Shown here in pieces: positions 17,646-26,333 of a stretch of DNA of 64,000 bases. The position numbers were made by a program, and so were the translations under genes. The stretch comes from Sphingobacterium thalpophilum. Lineage in GTDB: Bacteria; Bacteroidota; Bacteroidia; Sphingobacteriales; Sphingobacteriaceae. The number at the start of each line of letters is the position of its first letter. Positions within the stretch are counted from its first letter, which is position 1. A model generated the notes under the pieces. The model was not told where the DNA came from, did no database searches, and worked only from the letters and a program-made list of their open reading frames with translations. Location of the stretch: contig NZ_LR590484.1 of NCBI RefSeq assembly GCF_901482695.1, positions 4,216,001 through 4,280,000 of the forward strand. Direction: 5' to 3'.

Positions 17646-18692
17646 TTAGTCTGCCAAGGCCATGGTATCGGCCTCAATGATGGCGTTGGCAAATGCCTGA
17701 GGTGCTTCCTGCGGCAAATTATGGCCGATTCCGCCAGTCAGCGTGTGATGCTTATATTGTCCACTATATTTGGATGCATAGCTTGATGGGGGTGGATATG
17801 CGGCTCCGTTTGCATCACCTTCCAGCGTGACTGTCGGAACCGAAATGACAGGTAATTTGGCGAGTTTGGCTTCCAAAGCGTCATATTGTTGCTCTCCTTT
17901 AGCCAGTCCTAGCCGCCAACGATAATTGTGGACAACGATAGCGATATGGTCCGGATTGGCAAATGCCTTGGCAGAGCGCTCATACGTCTCTTCATCAAAA
18001 TTCCATTTGGGGGATGCTGTTTTCCAGATCAGCTTGTTGAATTCCTCCGTATTGGCCTTATAGCCTTTGTAACCTCTTTCCGTCGCGAAGTAATACTGAT
18101 ACCACCATAAGAATTCGGCATTAGGAGACAGGGGATTTTCATTCGCCTTGGGGCTACCGATCAGGTACCCACTCACAGCAACCAATGCTGTACAACGTTG
18201 GGGCCAGAGTGCAGCGATAATATCTGCTGTCCGTGCTCCCCAGTCAAAACCGCCTATTATCGCTTTGTCAATCTGCAGGGCGTCCATAAATTTGATGATA
18301 TCAAGCGCTACCGCGGATTGCTGGGCGTTGCGCATCGTTTTAGGAGAAAGGAAAGTCGTCGTCCCGTATCCCCTTAGGTAAGGAACGAGAACCTGATATC
18401 CCTTCGCAGCCAGAATTTCAGACGATTTCTCAAAACTATGGATATCATACGGCCATCCATGCAGGAGGATAACAGGTTTTCCCGTTTTCGGGCCTACTTC
18501 TGCATAGCCCACGTTTAGCAGGCCAGCCTTGACGGTTTTGGTCTGCTGAAAATTGGTGTGGACGGCGCCATACACTTCTTGTTTTTTTTCATCAGCCGAG
18601 TTTTGTGCGTATACCCTTGGCGCACCAATGGATAGTAGCATGATCATAGACCACATCAGCGTGCCTTTTCCAATGTTTAGTTTCGTATTCAT
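17646..18692 (-). CDS. exported epoxide-hydrolase-like alpha/beta hydrolase
   Basis: A 348-residue protein with a signal peptide (about 1-29, RVYAQ) and an alpha/beta-hydrolase fold: HGWPYD oxyanion motif, nucleophile Asp in GGFDWGARTA, and a terminal His in GGIGHNLPQEAP. An Asp nucleophile with HGWP is typical of epoxide hydrolases and haloalkane dehalogenases rather than esterases. It sits downstream of the haem protein and lipoprotein genes and upstream of the LytTR kinase, all on one strand with short gaps. Substrate unknown; an electrophilic epoxide fits the context. Confidence 0.88.
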   Translation of the reverse strand: MNTKLNIGKGTLMWSMIMLLSIGAPRVYAQNSADEKKQEVYGAVHTNFQQTKTVKAGLLNVGYAEVGPKTGKPVILLHGWPYDIHSFEKSSEILAAKGYQVLVPYLRGYGTTTFLSPKTMRNAQQSAVALDIIKFMDALQIDKAIIGGFDWGARTADIIAALWPQRCTALVAVSGYLIGSPKANENPLSPNAEFLWWYQYYFATERGYKGYKANTEEFNKLIWKTASPKWNFDEETYERSAKAFANPDHIAIVVHNYRWRLGLAKGEQQYDALEAKLAKLPVISVPTVTLEGDANGAAYPPPSSYASKYSGQYKHHTLTGGIGHNLPQEAPQAFANAIIEADTMALAD

Positions 18693-18734
18693 ATTGTGCT
18701 ATTTTTGATAAATTAATCTTTAATCTGTTTGATA

Positions 18735-19172
18735 TTATTGTGGGAACTCGATCGGCTCCTGATCCAAAATATGCGCCATACGCTGTTGTTGGGATTCGTC
18801 AGAAGGGATCGAGCCAAATTCGATGTGGTATCGAAGGTTCCCTTTCGCATCGGTCTCTACCGTTTCTACCCGCAGCAGTTCACCGTTTACTTTGCTCCCG
18901 AAGTAATTGGGATCGTCCTGCACCTTATAAGTGACCTGTTTAAAGGCCGATCCCGGTAGCCTTTTGTTTGATCCCGTCAGCAGTTTAATAGCTTGCTGAT
19001 TTCCATACAAGGCTGACATCGTCTGCTGGTCTGGATTAAAAGAAGAGGAGATAAATTGCAGATCGCCGGCATCAAACATAAAACGTATTTTCGCCGTCTC
19101 ATGCTTATTATTTTTGGTACACGAACCAAACAATACACTAGTTAGCAGCAGTATGGATAGTAGCTTTTTCAT
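18735..19172 (-). CDS. small lipoprotein in haem/P460 operon
   Basis: A 145-residue lipoprotein with signal and lipobox LFGSC (Cys about 18). The rest is soluble and charged (KIRFMFDAGDLQFIS..., YHIEFGSIPSDESQQQ) and of no recognised family. Its start overlaps the end of the haem-binding protein gene by 35 bp, implying translational coupling and a shared process in the periplasm or outer membrane. Confidence 0.75.
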   Translation of the reverse strand: MKKLLSILLLTSVLFGSCTKNNKHETAKIRFMFDAGDLQFISSSFNPDQQTMSALYGNQQAIKLLTGSNKRLPGSAFKQVTYKVQDDPNYFGSKVNGELLRVETVETDAKGNLRYHIEFGSIPSDESQQQRMAHILDQEPIEFPQ

Positions 19173-20187
19173 GTCGGATGGTCTTTAAATAGTTATCGAT
19201 CAATTTTTTAGAATTTACTTTTAGAGGCACATTAAATAGGTAGCCTGTCGATTCTGCAAGTTGCCTGTGGCAGCTGATGCACGATTGTTGGGCGAATAAG
19301 GCTGTTTTCCCTGTTGGTTTCAGTTGCTGTCCATTGAATTTTGCAAATCCCCAGCCCTCAGTTTCGGTATACGCCTTGCCGTCTTTGATCATGTACTGCA
19401 TATTCACAAAATCACCCGGTACGATATCTCCATTGGCTTTTCGGGTTTGTTTGAAGACTGCTTTGGCAACCGCACTTCCTTCCGGCCAAGGATGAAAATT
19501 TTCTTCGGCAATAGCTTTGACAGCAATATCATTCCCATAGATTACCCGTATGCTGTTGTCAATGAGTGTACTCATGCCGATCACTTTCCAATTTTTAAAA
19601 TCAGCATTGTACGGAATTCCATTTGGTGAAACGGGTACAGTAGGTAGTGGGGAAGCAAGCTTCATTTTGTCTGAAGTCAGCTTTTGTTGCAGTGGTGCAG
19701 CCGCATTAACCTTCATATGTGCAGGGATAAGACTGTCTTTTTCGGAAAGTGATAGAGCAAATCGTTTTATGGTCTCTATTTCATTTGTAGACAGTTTCGC
19801 TCCCGGATGCATCAATGCATAGCTGGGGAGTGGCATCTTCCCAGCGCGGACCATATTATATACGGCATAGAATTTTCCCTTTTGTTCAGCTTTCGATAAC
19901 TTGTTCCATTCCGAAAAATTCATGACTTCTCTCGCGCGTTCAATATCCTTGTTGACGATCCAGGAGATCGGGGCCAGTTTATCAAAGAAAGACAGCTGCT
20001 GTTCATTGGAATGACAGTTGTAGCACGAACGTTCCAGAATCAGGGATACCTCTTTGGGGGCGTCCTGCAAATGTCCCGTGACCGGCTTGCGTTCTATCGG
20101 CTGATTGAAAAATTGCAGGGCGATAAAACCAATGGCAGTACATAATAAAGCGATGGTCAAGAGTCTATTTAGTCTAATATGTTTCAT
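19138..20187 (-). CDS. haem-binding domain plus cytochrome P460 protein
   Basis: A 349-residue exported cytochrome-like protein. A membrane anchor or signal (9-27) is followed by a haem-binding domain with c-type motif CYNCH (55-59), seen in Haem_bd proteins. The C-terminal part resembles the cytochrome P460 domain, with a second motif CISCH (303-307). Such proteins handle reactive nitrogen or oxygen species or peroxides. The gene has its own promoter with three 21-bp repeats (20207-20302) and heads a run of genes into the LytTR pair. The exact reaction is unknown. Confidence 0.85.
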   Translation of the reverse strand: MKHIRLNRLLTIALLCTAIGFIALQFFNQPIERKPVTGHLQDAPKEVSLILERSCYNCHSNEQQLSFFDKLAPISWIVNKDIERAREVMNFSEWNKLSKAEQKGKFYAVYNMVRAGKMPLPSYALMHPGAKLSTNEIETIKRFALSLSEKDSLIPAHMKVNAAAPLQQKLTSDKMKLASPLPTVPVSPNGIPYNADFKNWKVIGMSTLIDNSIRVIYGNDIAVKAIAEENFHPWPEGSAVAKAVFKQTRKANGDIVPGDFVNMQYMIKDGKAYTETEGWGFAKFNGQQLKPTGKTALFAQQSCISCHRQLAESTGYLFNVPLKVNSKKLIDNYLKTIRHEKATIHTAAN

Positions 20188-20206
20188 GATATTTCTTCTT
20201 TTTTAC

Positions 20207-20302
20207 TAAAATTACGGCGAGTACAAGCTGTCTAAAAGATGGAAGTTGTTGAACCGGACATATTGCATCTTGAAAGCAGCATTTGACTTTTTGAATCGGA
20301 CA
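20207..20302 (-). promoter_or_regulatory. P460-gene promoter with three 21-bp spaced repeats
   Basis: On the minus strand the units start TGTCCGATTCAA (20282-20302), TGCTGCTTTCAA (20261-20281) and TGTCCGGTTCAA (20240-20260), each exactly 21 bp apart. They are followed by 25 bp starting TCTTTTA and the -7 box TAATTTTA (20207-20214). This is the clearest of the four arrays; TCTTTTA recurs in the same register at 23003-23098. Confidence 0.75.
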
Positions 20303-20310
20303 GGACTTCG

Positions 20311-21087
20311 CTATAAGCCGATACGGGTCGCGTCGATGATCTCACCTGTCTTTTGGTTCTGCTCAAATGCTATCACTTCCCATCCCTCTTGTACCTCGGG
20401 GAGCTTAAAAGAAAAATTATCCGTTGCTTTAAGGGTGCGATACTGTAATTCGCGTACGATCTGCACATGCGTAAGAGCCTTTCCTGCATTTTCACCCGCC
20501 GACACATTTGAGGAAGCATGTTTTTGGACTAGCGCCATCACGATGCTGGAATGCTTAGCCACCGAAGAGGAGGTATAGCTGATCTGAACACGGTTCCCTT
20601 CGGATTTTTCCTTTTTGACAAAGAGGTTTCCTCGCTGACTTTGTATCAGAGCAGACTGGATACCTTTTAGTACTTTGCCCGTTTCGGAGCCCACCATTTC
20701 TGTTTTTCCATTGATTACCAGCTGTGGCGTGTATAGGGTGCTCAGGTTCATCCATTGGGCGTATTGTTTTTGCCGTTCGGTGAATCTAGCTTGACTAAAG
20801 CGGTCTTTCCATCCTTGATGATCCCAGTAATCGACATGAAACGCCAGGATAAACAATTCGTTGTTTTGATTATCTTTTTCGAGCCTCGCGATCAGTTCGT
20901 CTGCTGGCGGGCAGCTCCAGCATCCCTCGGAGGTGAAGAGCTCCACCACAGCAAAGCCCTTCCCGGAACTATTTGCTTCTTTGATGTTGGCAATCTTGTG
21001 GTCATCTGCAAAGCCTTTGAAAGCCATGATCAGCACAATGATCAGCGGTAGGCTGAGGATGTATAGGATATCTTTTATTGTTTTCAT
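20311..21087 (-). CDS. DUF1223 thioredoxin-fold protein
   Basis: A 258-residue exported protein of the DUF1223 family with an N-terminal membrane segment (8-24). The signature is ELFTSEGCWSCPPADE, with Cys56 and Cys59 forming a CxxC thiol pair, followed by AFHVDYWDHQGWKDRFS. It is probably a periplasmic thiol-disulphide or peroxide-linked protein; the reaction is not established. It is 53 bp downstream of the DsbD-alpha-like gene, giving two thiol proteins in a row. Confidence 0.88.
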   Translation of the reverse strand: MKTIKDILYILSLPLIIVLIMAFKGFADDHKIANIKEANSSGKGFAVVELFTSEGCWSCPPADELIARLEKDNQNNELFILAFHVDYWDHQGWKDRFSQARFTERQKQYAQWMNLSTLYTPQLVINGKTEMVGSETGKVLKGIQSALIQSQRGNLFVKKEKSEGNRVQISYTSSSVAKHSSIVMALVQKHASSNVSAGENAGKALTHVQIVRELQYRTLKATDNFSFKLPEVQEGWEVIAFEQNQKTGEIIDATRIGL

Positions 21088-21139
21088 GATCTAAAATTTT
21101 AAGTGATTAATAAAAAGCGTTCACCTGGAGCGTATACAT

Positions 21140-21598
21140 CTAGGGGCGAATTTTGAGTGCAAAACCGAAGTCCTGTGGTGGTACGCACACTTCATCACTA
21201 CACTGCATAAACTGTATGGTGCCTTTGATCGTTCCATTCTTGCTCTTTATTTTAATTTTTTGGCCAAACTCAACTTCGTTCTCAAAATAGGTAACAGGTA
21301 TGTCCAGCTGTTTGTCGAATTTGCGTAGGGGCTGGGGTTGGCTAACGCCTCCGATTAACTCATATGATTTATCGGGGACGAACTTGAAGTTCATCTGAAT
21401 AGGACTTTTGGGATTATTGCCCAAAGCGTATAGATGCCATCCCTGTGGTATTTTGGCTTTCATGGAAATTTCTCCTTCTTCAGGTGATTTCCGTTTTAGA
21501 ACGCAGTCCCAAGTGATCTGACCAGCGGCATTCTGCCCTCTGGAATAGCCACCGAACAACATCAGGACGGCGATCATTAAAATTGCTAATTTGCTCAT
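21140..21598 (-). CDS. DsbD alpha-domain-like periplasmic protein
   Basis: A 152-residue secreted protein that corresponds only to the N-terminal (alpha) domain of the thiol:disulphide interchange protein DsbD. A signal peptide (about 1-22) is followed by an Ig-like fold with GWHLYALGNNPKSPIQ and the cysteine motif CSDEVCVPP (Cys133, Cys138). There is no membrane or thioredoxin domain. Stand-alone DsbD-alpha proteins are usual in Bacteroidota. It may deliver electrons to the neighbouring CxxC protein. Confidence 0.85.
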   Translation of the reverse strand: MSKLAILMIAVLMLFGGYSRGQNAAGQITWDCVLKRKSPEEGEISMKAKIPQGWHLYALGNNPKSPIQMNFKFVPDKSYELIGGVSQPQPLRKFDKQLDIPVTYFENEVEFGQKIKIKSKNGTIKGTIQFMQCSDEVCVPPQDFGFALKIRP

Positions 21599-21661
21599 TA
21601 TGTTGCCTATTAAATTGTTAAATTCTTTTCTTTTCTGGTGATTGATTCTTGCCTCTTGCGG

Positions 21662-22960
21662 CTAAAGACCTTTTCGTAAGGCCTTAAAAGCAGCACGAAG
21701 TTCCTCGGTAAATACCTGCGGCTGTTCCCATGCCGCAAAGTGTCCACCTTTGGCAGCCTTATGGTAATAATATAATGTGGGGTAAGCTGCCCTGGACCAG
21801 CTTTCTGGCGCCTGATAAATTTCATGCGGGAACACGGAAATCGCTACCGGAACTTTAATGTCCCTCGTTTTCTGATGTTCGGAACTGAAGTTATTGTTGT
21901 TATTTTCCCAATAAAATCTGGAGGAAGAGGCGCCCGTATTGGTCAGCCAATACAGTGTGATATCGTCGAGGATGGCATCTCTGCCGATTACTTTTTCAGG
22001 GTGGAGATCGCTTTCACTCCATTCTGCAATCTTTTCGTAGAGAAATGCAGCCAGTGCGCTTGGTGAATCAGACAATAAATATCCCGTAGTCTGCGGCCGC
22101 GTCACCATCATTCCACCATAAGCAGCATTTCTTCCAAAGAATGTACGCAGAGCATCATAAGCATTGGTTTCATCCACTGAAAGTCCTGACGGGGCGGGCT
22201 CTCCGGCATTGATCGGTTTTACAAGTTCAGCTGGGATTGTTGCGGGCATCGTCAGGTGTATACCCAAAAGCCCAGTAGGGGCCTGCCGGGCCAAGGCATC
22301 CGAGATGACCGAACCGTGATCGCCGCCTTCCGAGACATATTTTGTATATCCAAGACGCTTGACCAATACATCCCAGGCCCTGGCCACGCGGTCCGGATTC
22401 CAGCCTAGTTCTTTGGGGATTTCTGAAAAGCCATAGCCGGGTATTGCCGGTATGATCACATCAAACGCATCTTCGGCTTTTCCACCATACTTAACAGGGT
22501 CAGTTAACGGGCCTATCGCATCGATAAACTCCAAAGGTGAGCCGGGCCATCCGTGGGTCAGAATGATGGGCAATGCATTGGCCTCTTTGGAACGCACGTG
22601 GATAAATTGAATGTCCAGGCCATCAATTTTAGTCACATACTGGGGCAGCGCATTGAGTTTGTTTTCCAGTTTTCGCCAATCATACCCCTGTCCCCAATAG
22701 CTGACAAGCTCTTTCAGCTGAGCAAGCTGAATACCCTGTGATTCATCTTTTACTGTTTCCTTGTCCGGGAACCGAGTTTCGGCAATACGTCGTTTTAGTT
22801 CGTCGAGTTTTGCCTGCGGGATGCTAATTTTAAATGGCCGGATAGTCTGGTCTACCGCAGACGATATGATCGCTGTTTGATCGTTCTGCGCACTGGCAAT
22901 AGCCGGAATACTTAAGGAGAATGTCGCTGCCAGAAGAATTGTTGTTAGTTTTGTTGTCAT
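21662..22960 (-). CDS. epoxide hydrolase, EHN-domain type, exported
   Basis: A 432-residue secreted enzyme. A signal peptide (about 1-24, AIASAQ) is followed by the epoxide-hydrolase N-terminal (EHN) domain (about 41-150, FKISIPQAKLDELKRRIAET) and an alpha/beta-hydrolase core with HGWPGS, nucleophile Asp in EGGDHGSVIS and catalytic His in GGHFAAWEQPQ. It opens epoxides to diols, or acts on related electrophiles. It heads a three-gene unit (EHN, DsbD-alpha, DUF1223) from a LytTR-type promoter with a TAAATTTG -7 box. Confidence 0.92.
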   Translation of the reverse strand: MTTKLTTILLAATFSLSIPAIASAQNDQTAIISSAVDQTIRPFKISIPQAKLDELKRRIAETRFPDKETVKDESQGIQLAQLKELVSYWGQGYDWRKLENKLNALPQYVTKIDGLDIQFIHVRSKEANALPIILTHGWPGSPLEFIDAIGPLTDPVKYGGKAEDAFDVIIPAIPGYGFSEIPKELGWNPDRVARAWDVLVKRLGYTKYVSEGGDHGSVISDALARQAPTGLLGIHLTMPATIPAELVKPINAGEPAPSGLSVDETNAYDALRTFFGRNAAYGGMMVTRPQTTGYLLSDSPSALAAFLYEKIAEWSESDLHPEKVIGRDAILDDITLYWLTNTGASSSRFYWENNNNNFSSEHQKTRDIKVPVAISVFPHEIYQAPESWSRAAYPTLYYYHKAAKGGHFAAWEQPQVFTEELRAAFKALRKGL

Positions 22961-23002
22961 TGTCTCTTGTGTTTAAGTGATGTTTTCATTTTCTTGTTGA
23001 GA

Positions 23003-23098
23003 CAAATTTAGACCGGTGGGAGGGCCGTTAAAAGAAACAATAAGGTGAGTCGGACACATTTACGGTCGAATTGGTTATTTGGGCTTGCGAACCGGAAG
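23003..23098 (-). promoter_or_regulatory. EHN-operon promoter with three 21-bp spaced repeats
   Basis: On the minus strand the units start CTTCCGGTTCGC (23078-23098), TAACCAATTCGA (23057-23077) and TGTCCGACTCAC (23036-23056). They are followed by 25 bp beginning TCTTTTA and the -7 box TAAATTTG (23003-23010). Spacing is identical to the P460 promoter. Confidence 0.72.
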
Positions 23099-23201
23099 GT
23101 AAGAATAGGTGGGATTAAATAATGGGTGGGGTGCTATCAGGTATTGGCCGGATGAGAAGTAAAGGATATTGCAGCCCCGTAGCGGAACTGCAATAGTTAA
23201 G

Positions 23202-23924
23202 TTACCAAGGAAGTTCACCTTCTTCACCAAAAAACTTGCCTGTAGGACCATTCGCGTCGAGCATTGCATATTTGGCAAGGTTTATACAGTTTTCCGCAGC
23301 CGATTTACCACCACTATTCCCGTTAAAATCTGTGGATGTCCATCCTGGCGTTACACAATTTATCTTAAAGCCGAGATTTTTATATTCATGCGCTAATGCA
23401 ACTGTATAAGCGTTTAGAGCTGTTTTAGAAGGACCATAACTTATGGACTTGGCGTTGTAGAGAAGCCAGTCCGGATCTTGGTGTTTTGTTAAAGAGGAGA
23501 GATCACTTGTGATATTCTCAACGACGGGTAGAGATGATCTTTTTAAGAAGGGCAAGAATGCTTCAGTTACCGCAATCGTTCCAAAAAAGTTAGTTTCAAA
23601 AACTTCCCGAACATCAGCGACCGTCAACGGATTCTCCTTATTCTGTCTTCTTCCGAGAATTCCTGCGTTGTTTATCAAGATGTCCAGCACATTGCTATAC
23701 TTCGCGAATTCTTTTGCGGCATTGTTTACAGATCCTTCACTAGAGATGTCGATTTCCAGCATCCTACAGTTTTCAAAGCCTAAGCTTTTTAGATCATTAA
23801 TTGCTTTTTTTCCTAATTCAATACTTCGACATCCGAGGTATACAAAATACCCGTTATGCAGGAGATATTTGGCAAGTTCAAAGCCGAGGCCTTTATTGGC
23901 ACCCGTAATAAGTACAGTTCTCAT
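23202..23924 (-). CDS. short-chain dehydrogenase/reductase
   Basis: A 240-residue classical SDR. The cofactor motif is TGANKGLG (7-14), the active-site NNAG is present, and catalytic residues are Ser in ITSD and Tyr/Lys in YGPSK. The C-terminal PGWTSTDF loop matches carbonyl-reductase-like members. NADP(H) use is likely but not proven. It lies 45 bp downstream of an AraC gene on the same strand and is probably regulated by it. Confidence 0.93.
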   Translation of the reverse strand: MRTVLITGANKGLGFELAKYLLHNGYFVYLGCRSIELGKKAINDLKSLGFENCRMLEIDISSEGSVNNAAKEFAKYSNVLDILINNAGILGRRQNKENPLTVADVREVFETNFFGTIAVTEAFLPFLKRSSLPVVENITSDLSSLTKHQDPDWLLYNAKSISYGPSKTALNAYTVALAHEYKNLGFKINCVTPGWTSTDFNGNSGGKSAAENCINLAKYAMLDANGPTGKFFGEEGELPW

Positions 23925-23969
23925 TGTAATCTGTTTAGTAATGTATAAAATGTATGTTGGTGGTTTTAT

Positions 23970-24791
23970 TCAGTAGAGAGTCTTCTCAGAAGATGCATTA
24001 AAACCATAAAATTTTTTAAATGCGGTGGAAAAATGCGATAGATTTTCGAAGCCAACCTGAAGATAAATAGAAGATGGAGCTTGCTTTTCTTCAAAAATTA
24101 GCCGCTTGGCTTCTTCCAGCCGCTTTTTCATTAGCCACTTATGGGGAGAGAGGTTATAAATTTTCTTAAAGTCTCTTTTGAATGTAGCAAGACTTCGGCC
24201 AGAAAGGTAAGCAAACCGTTCCAATGTTACATTGTAACTATAGTTTCTGGTCATAAACTCTGCTAAGTCTAGTTTAATCGGTTCGGAAAAATCGAAAAGA
24301 CTTTTTTTGATACCGGGCCACAGCATTTCGAGCAACAAAAAGATCTCTTTGGTTTTATTGAGGCTTAGTTTGCCCGGGATATTCTGTCCGGTTTTAATGT
24401 ACGGCTTTAGCGATTCAAAAAATCCTGTAAAGAGTTCATTTTTAGCTATCAGAAAACGTTCCTTATATTGTGTGGAAGAAATAGGATCTGTCGCTGCAGC
24501 GGTTGGATCTCCCAATAGGACCTGATTCAAAAAATCGCGTGACAGCAGAATTTTGATCATTTCGAATTTCTCTCCGTTTTCATTGTCCATCAATGAGGCT
24601 TTTACCAACTGATTTCTACGGAGTAAGATCGTCTGACCTGCATCTGCCCGATGAGTTTTACCGTCTTCAAAAAATAATATATAGCCTTTTTGGATATGCC
24701 ATATCTTATGTTCGGCCATAAAAGATTCTATCGGCGAATTGTTTTGTTCGGTGCAATAAAAGAAAACTTGAGCTTGTTCGATGTTTGCCAT
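23970..24791 (-). CDS. AraC-family transcriptional regulator
   Basis: A 273-residue regulator. The N-terminal part is a cupin-like sensor (WHIQKGYILFFEDGKTHRADAGQ). The C-terminal AraC domain (about 175-268) has two HTH units (TLERFAYLSGRSLATFKRDFKK and SIYLQVGFENLSHFSTAFKKFYG). It precedes the SDR gene on the same strand and likely controls it. The inducer is unknown. Confidence 0.93.
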   Translation of the reverse strand: MANIEQAQVFFYCTEQNNSPIESFMAEHKIWHIQKGYILFFEDGKTHRADAGQTILLRRNQLVKASLMDNENGEKFEMIKILLSRDFLNQVLLGDPTAAATDPISSTQYKERFLIAKNELFTGFFESLKPYIKTGQNIPGKLSLNKTKEIFLLLEMLWPGIKKSLFDFSEPIKLDLAEFMTRNYSYNVTLERFAYLSGRSLATFKRDFKKIYNLSPHKWLMKKRLEEAKRLIFEEKQAPSSIYLQVGFENLSHFSTAFKKFYGFNASSEKTLY

Positions 24792-24902
24792 TTCTTATGA
24801 ATTGTAAGGCAAAATTAGCCACAATTTTAAATAGTTAGTTTTCTATTTGGCTCATATCCACTTTTCTATTCGGCTCATTTACCAAAATATCTTAAGTATA
24901 TG

Positions 24903-25667
24903 CTAAATAATGCCCATCATCTTTGCGATATGGCATGCTTCAATCGCGCTTTTTACCCGAAGTTTGGTCATGATGTTTTGCCGATGACGGTCAACAGTAT
25001 TTTTGCTAATGAAAAGGTGCCGCGAGATTTCTTTGCTCGCCCTGCCGACTTCGATTTCTTTTAAGATTTGTATCTCACGTTTGGTAAGAATTTTTTGAGT
25101 GTTGAAACTATTGTTAGAAAGAATGCTACCGTTACTGGAGTTAATAATTATGGGCGTGGGAAGCCGTTCAGTATTGGTGCTAAAACTGTATTGATATAGA
25201 ATAAGCTGGATGCTGTCTGTGGAGGAAGCGTAAAATATTTTGAGCTCAACGGGAATATATTGTTTGTCTTTATTCAAAACCCTTGCGACCAGAATAATGT
25301 GGTAATCCAATCTTTCTTTTAACGTTTTGTCTTTTAGGAAGTGGAATAACCGGAGTTCCATGAGGTGCCTTGTTCTAAGATCATCTGGATGAATAATTTG
25401 TGGAATATTGTCAATGGCAGCCGAACCTTGGGGTGAACCTGTTTTTTCTTCGGCTAGGCCGACATATAAAGATAGCCCGCCATGATAAACATATTTTGCT
25501 TTGGTTTTGAGGTCTACGAGCACTGTTGTGGAGTTTTGCAGGACGGAAAGTACAAATGCAACATGCCTATATTTTTCCAGCGACATTTTGGGATCAAGCT
25601 CACCCTTAAATTCCTGTTCGAAAAGGCCCATTGAAGCCTGATTTTCAGTTTTCGGAAAAATGGTCAT
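24903..25667 (-). CDS. LuxR-type regulator with PAS-like N-terminus
   Basis: A 254-residue protein without a receiver domain. The first 170 residues look like a PAS-type sensory fold (VLQNSTTVLVDLKTKAKYVYHG, LDYHIILVARVLNKDKQYIPVEL). The C-terminal LuxR HTH (about 190-250) has TKREIQILKEIEVGRASKEI and HLFISKNTVDRHRQNI. It would bind DNA in response to a small ligand or redox signal. It stands alone, divergent from a membrane protein gene 100 bp away that may be its target. Confidence 0.88.
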   Translation of the reverse strand: MTIFPKTENQASMGLFEQEFKGELDPKMSLEKYRHVAFVLSVLQNSTTVLVDLKTKAKYVYHGGLSLYVGLAEEKTGSPQGSAAIDNIPQIIHPDDLRTRHLMELRLFHFLKDKTLKERLDYHIILVARVLNKDKQYIPVELKIFYASSTDSIQLILYQYSFSTNTERLPTPIIINSSNGSILSNNSFNTQKILTKREIQILKEIEVGRASKEISRHLFISKNTVDRHRQNIMTKLRVKSAIEACHIAKMMGII

Positions 25668-25767
25668 TTTTTACTATTTTTTACGTTTAAGTCCTTATTT
25701 ATCTTTGTTGAAATTACTAAAAATATGGTAATTCGATCATGGTCAATAAGAATTTAATAAACAAAAA

Positions 25768-26307
25768 ATGAAACAGAAATTCATACATCACTGTCTTTCC
25801 ATTAACATCTGGGTAGCTTTAATTCCACTTTTGTTGCTCTTCTGTATAATGTCTTTTTTTATTATTCCTGATTTGCAGCAGCGAATTGGGGCGGAACTTT
25901 TGGACACCATGTTCAGGGGATATCATTTAGCGGATGTTAATTACTTAATGGACAAACTGGGTGCAGAAGGCAGGTCCACTTATTTCTATCTTGAACTGTT
26001 TGGAGATTTGCCTTTTATTATTTTTTATGTAATAACGTTTACAATACTCATTGTAAGGCTGCTGATCAAAAATAAGATTAGGACTACCGTACTGTTTTAT
26101 ATCGCTTTGTTTCCGTTAATAGCAGGAATTTTTGATTTTTTGGAAGATATTTCCGTCATTAACATGTTAATAGCATATCCAATAATCGAAAACAAGGCTG
26201 TTTTTTTATCGTCTTCAGCGACAGTTTTAAAGGGCATTTTTCTTGTGTTTGCTCTGCTTTCTATGTTCGTCAACAGCTTTTTACTGCTATACAAGAAAAT
26301 AAAATAA
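25768..26307 (+). CDS. four-helix integral membrane protein
   Basis: A 179-residue membrane protein with four predicted helices (about 13-34, 76-98, 106-127, 149-172) and a larger loop after helix 1 (GYHLADVNYLMDKLG). No family is recognised. It is divergent from the LuxR/PAS gene, so that regulator is a candidate controller. No catalytic motif is visible. Confidence 0.7.
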   Translation: MKQKFIHHCLSINIWVALIPLLLLFCIMSFFIIPDLQQRIGAELLDTMFRGYHLADVNYLMDKLGAEGRSTYFYLELFGDLPFIIFYVITFTILIVRLLIKNKIRTTVLFYIALFPLIAGIFDFLEDISVINMLIAYPIIENKAVFLSSSATVLKGIFLVFALLSMFVNSFLLLYKKIK

Positions 26308-26333
26308 TAGCGTATATCAGTATCGCTGGCTGA

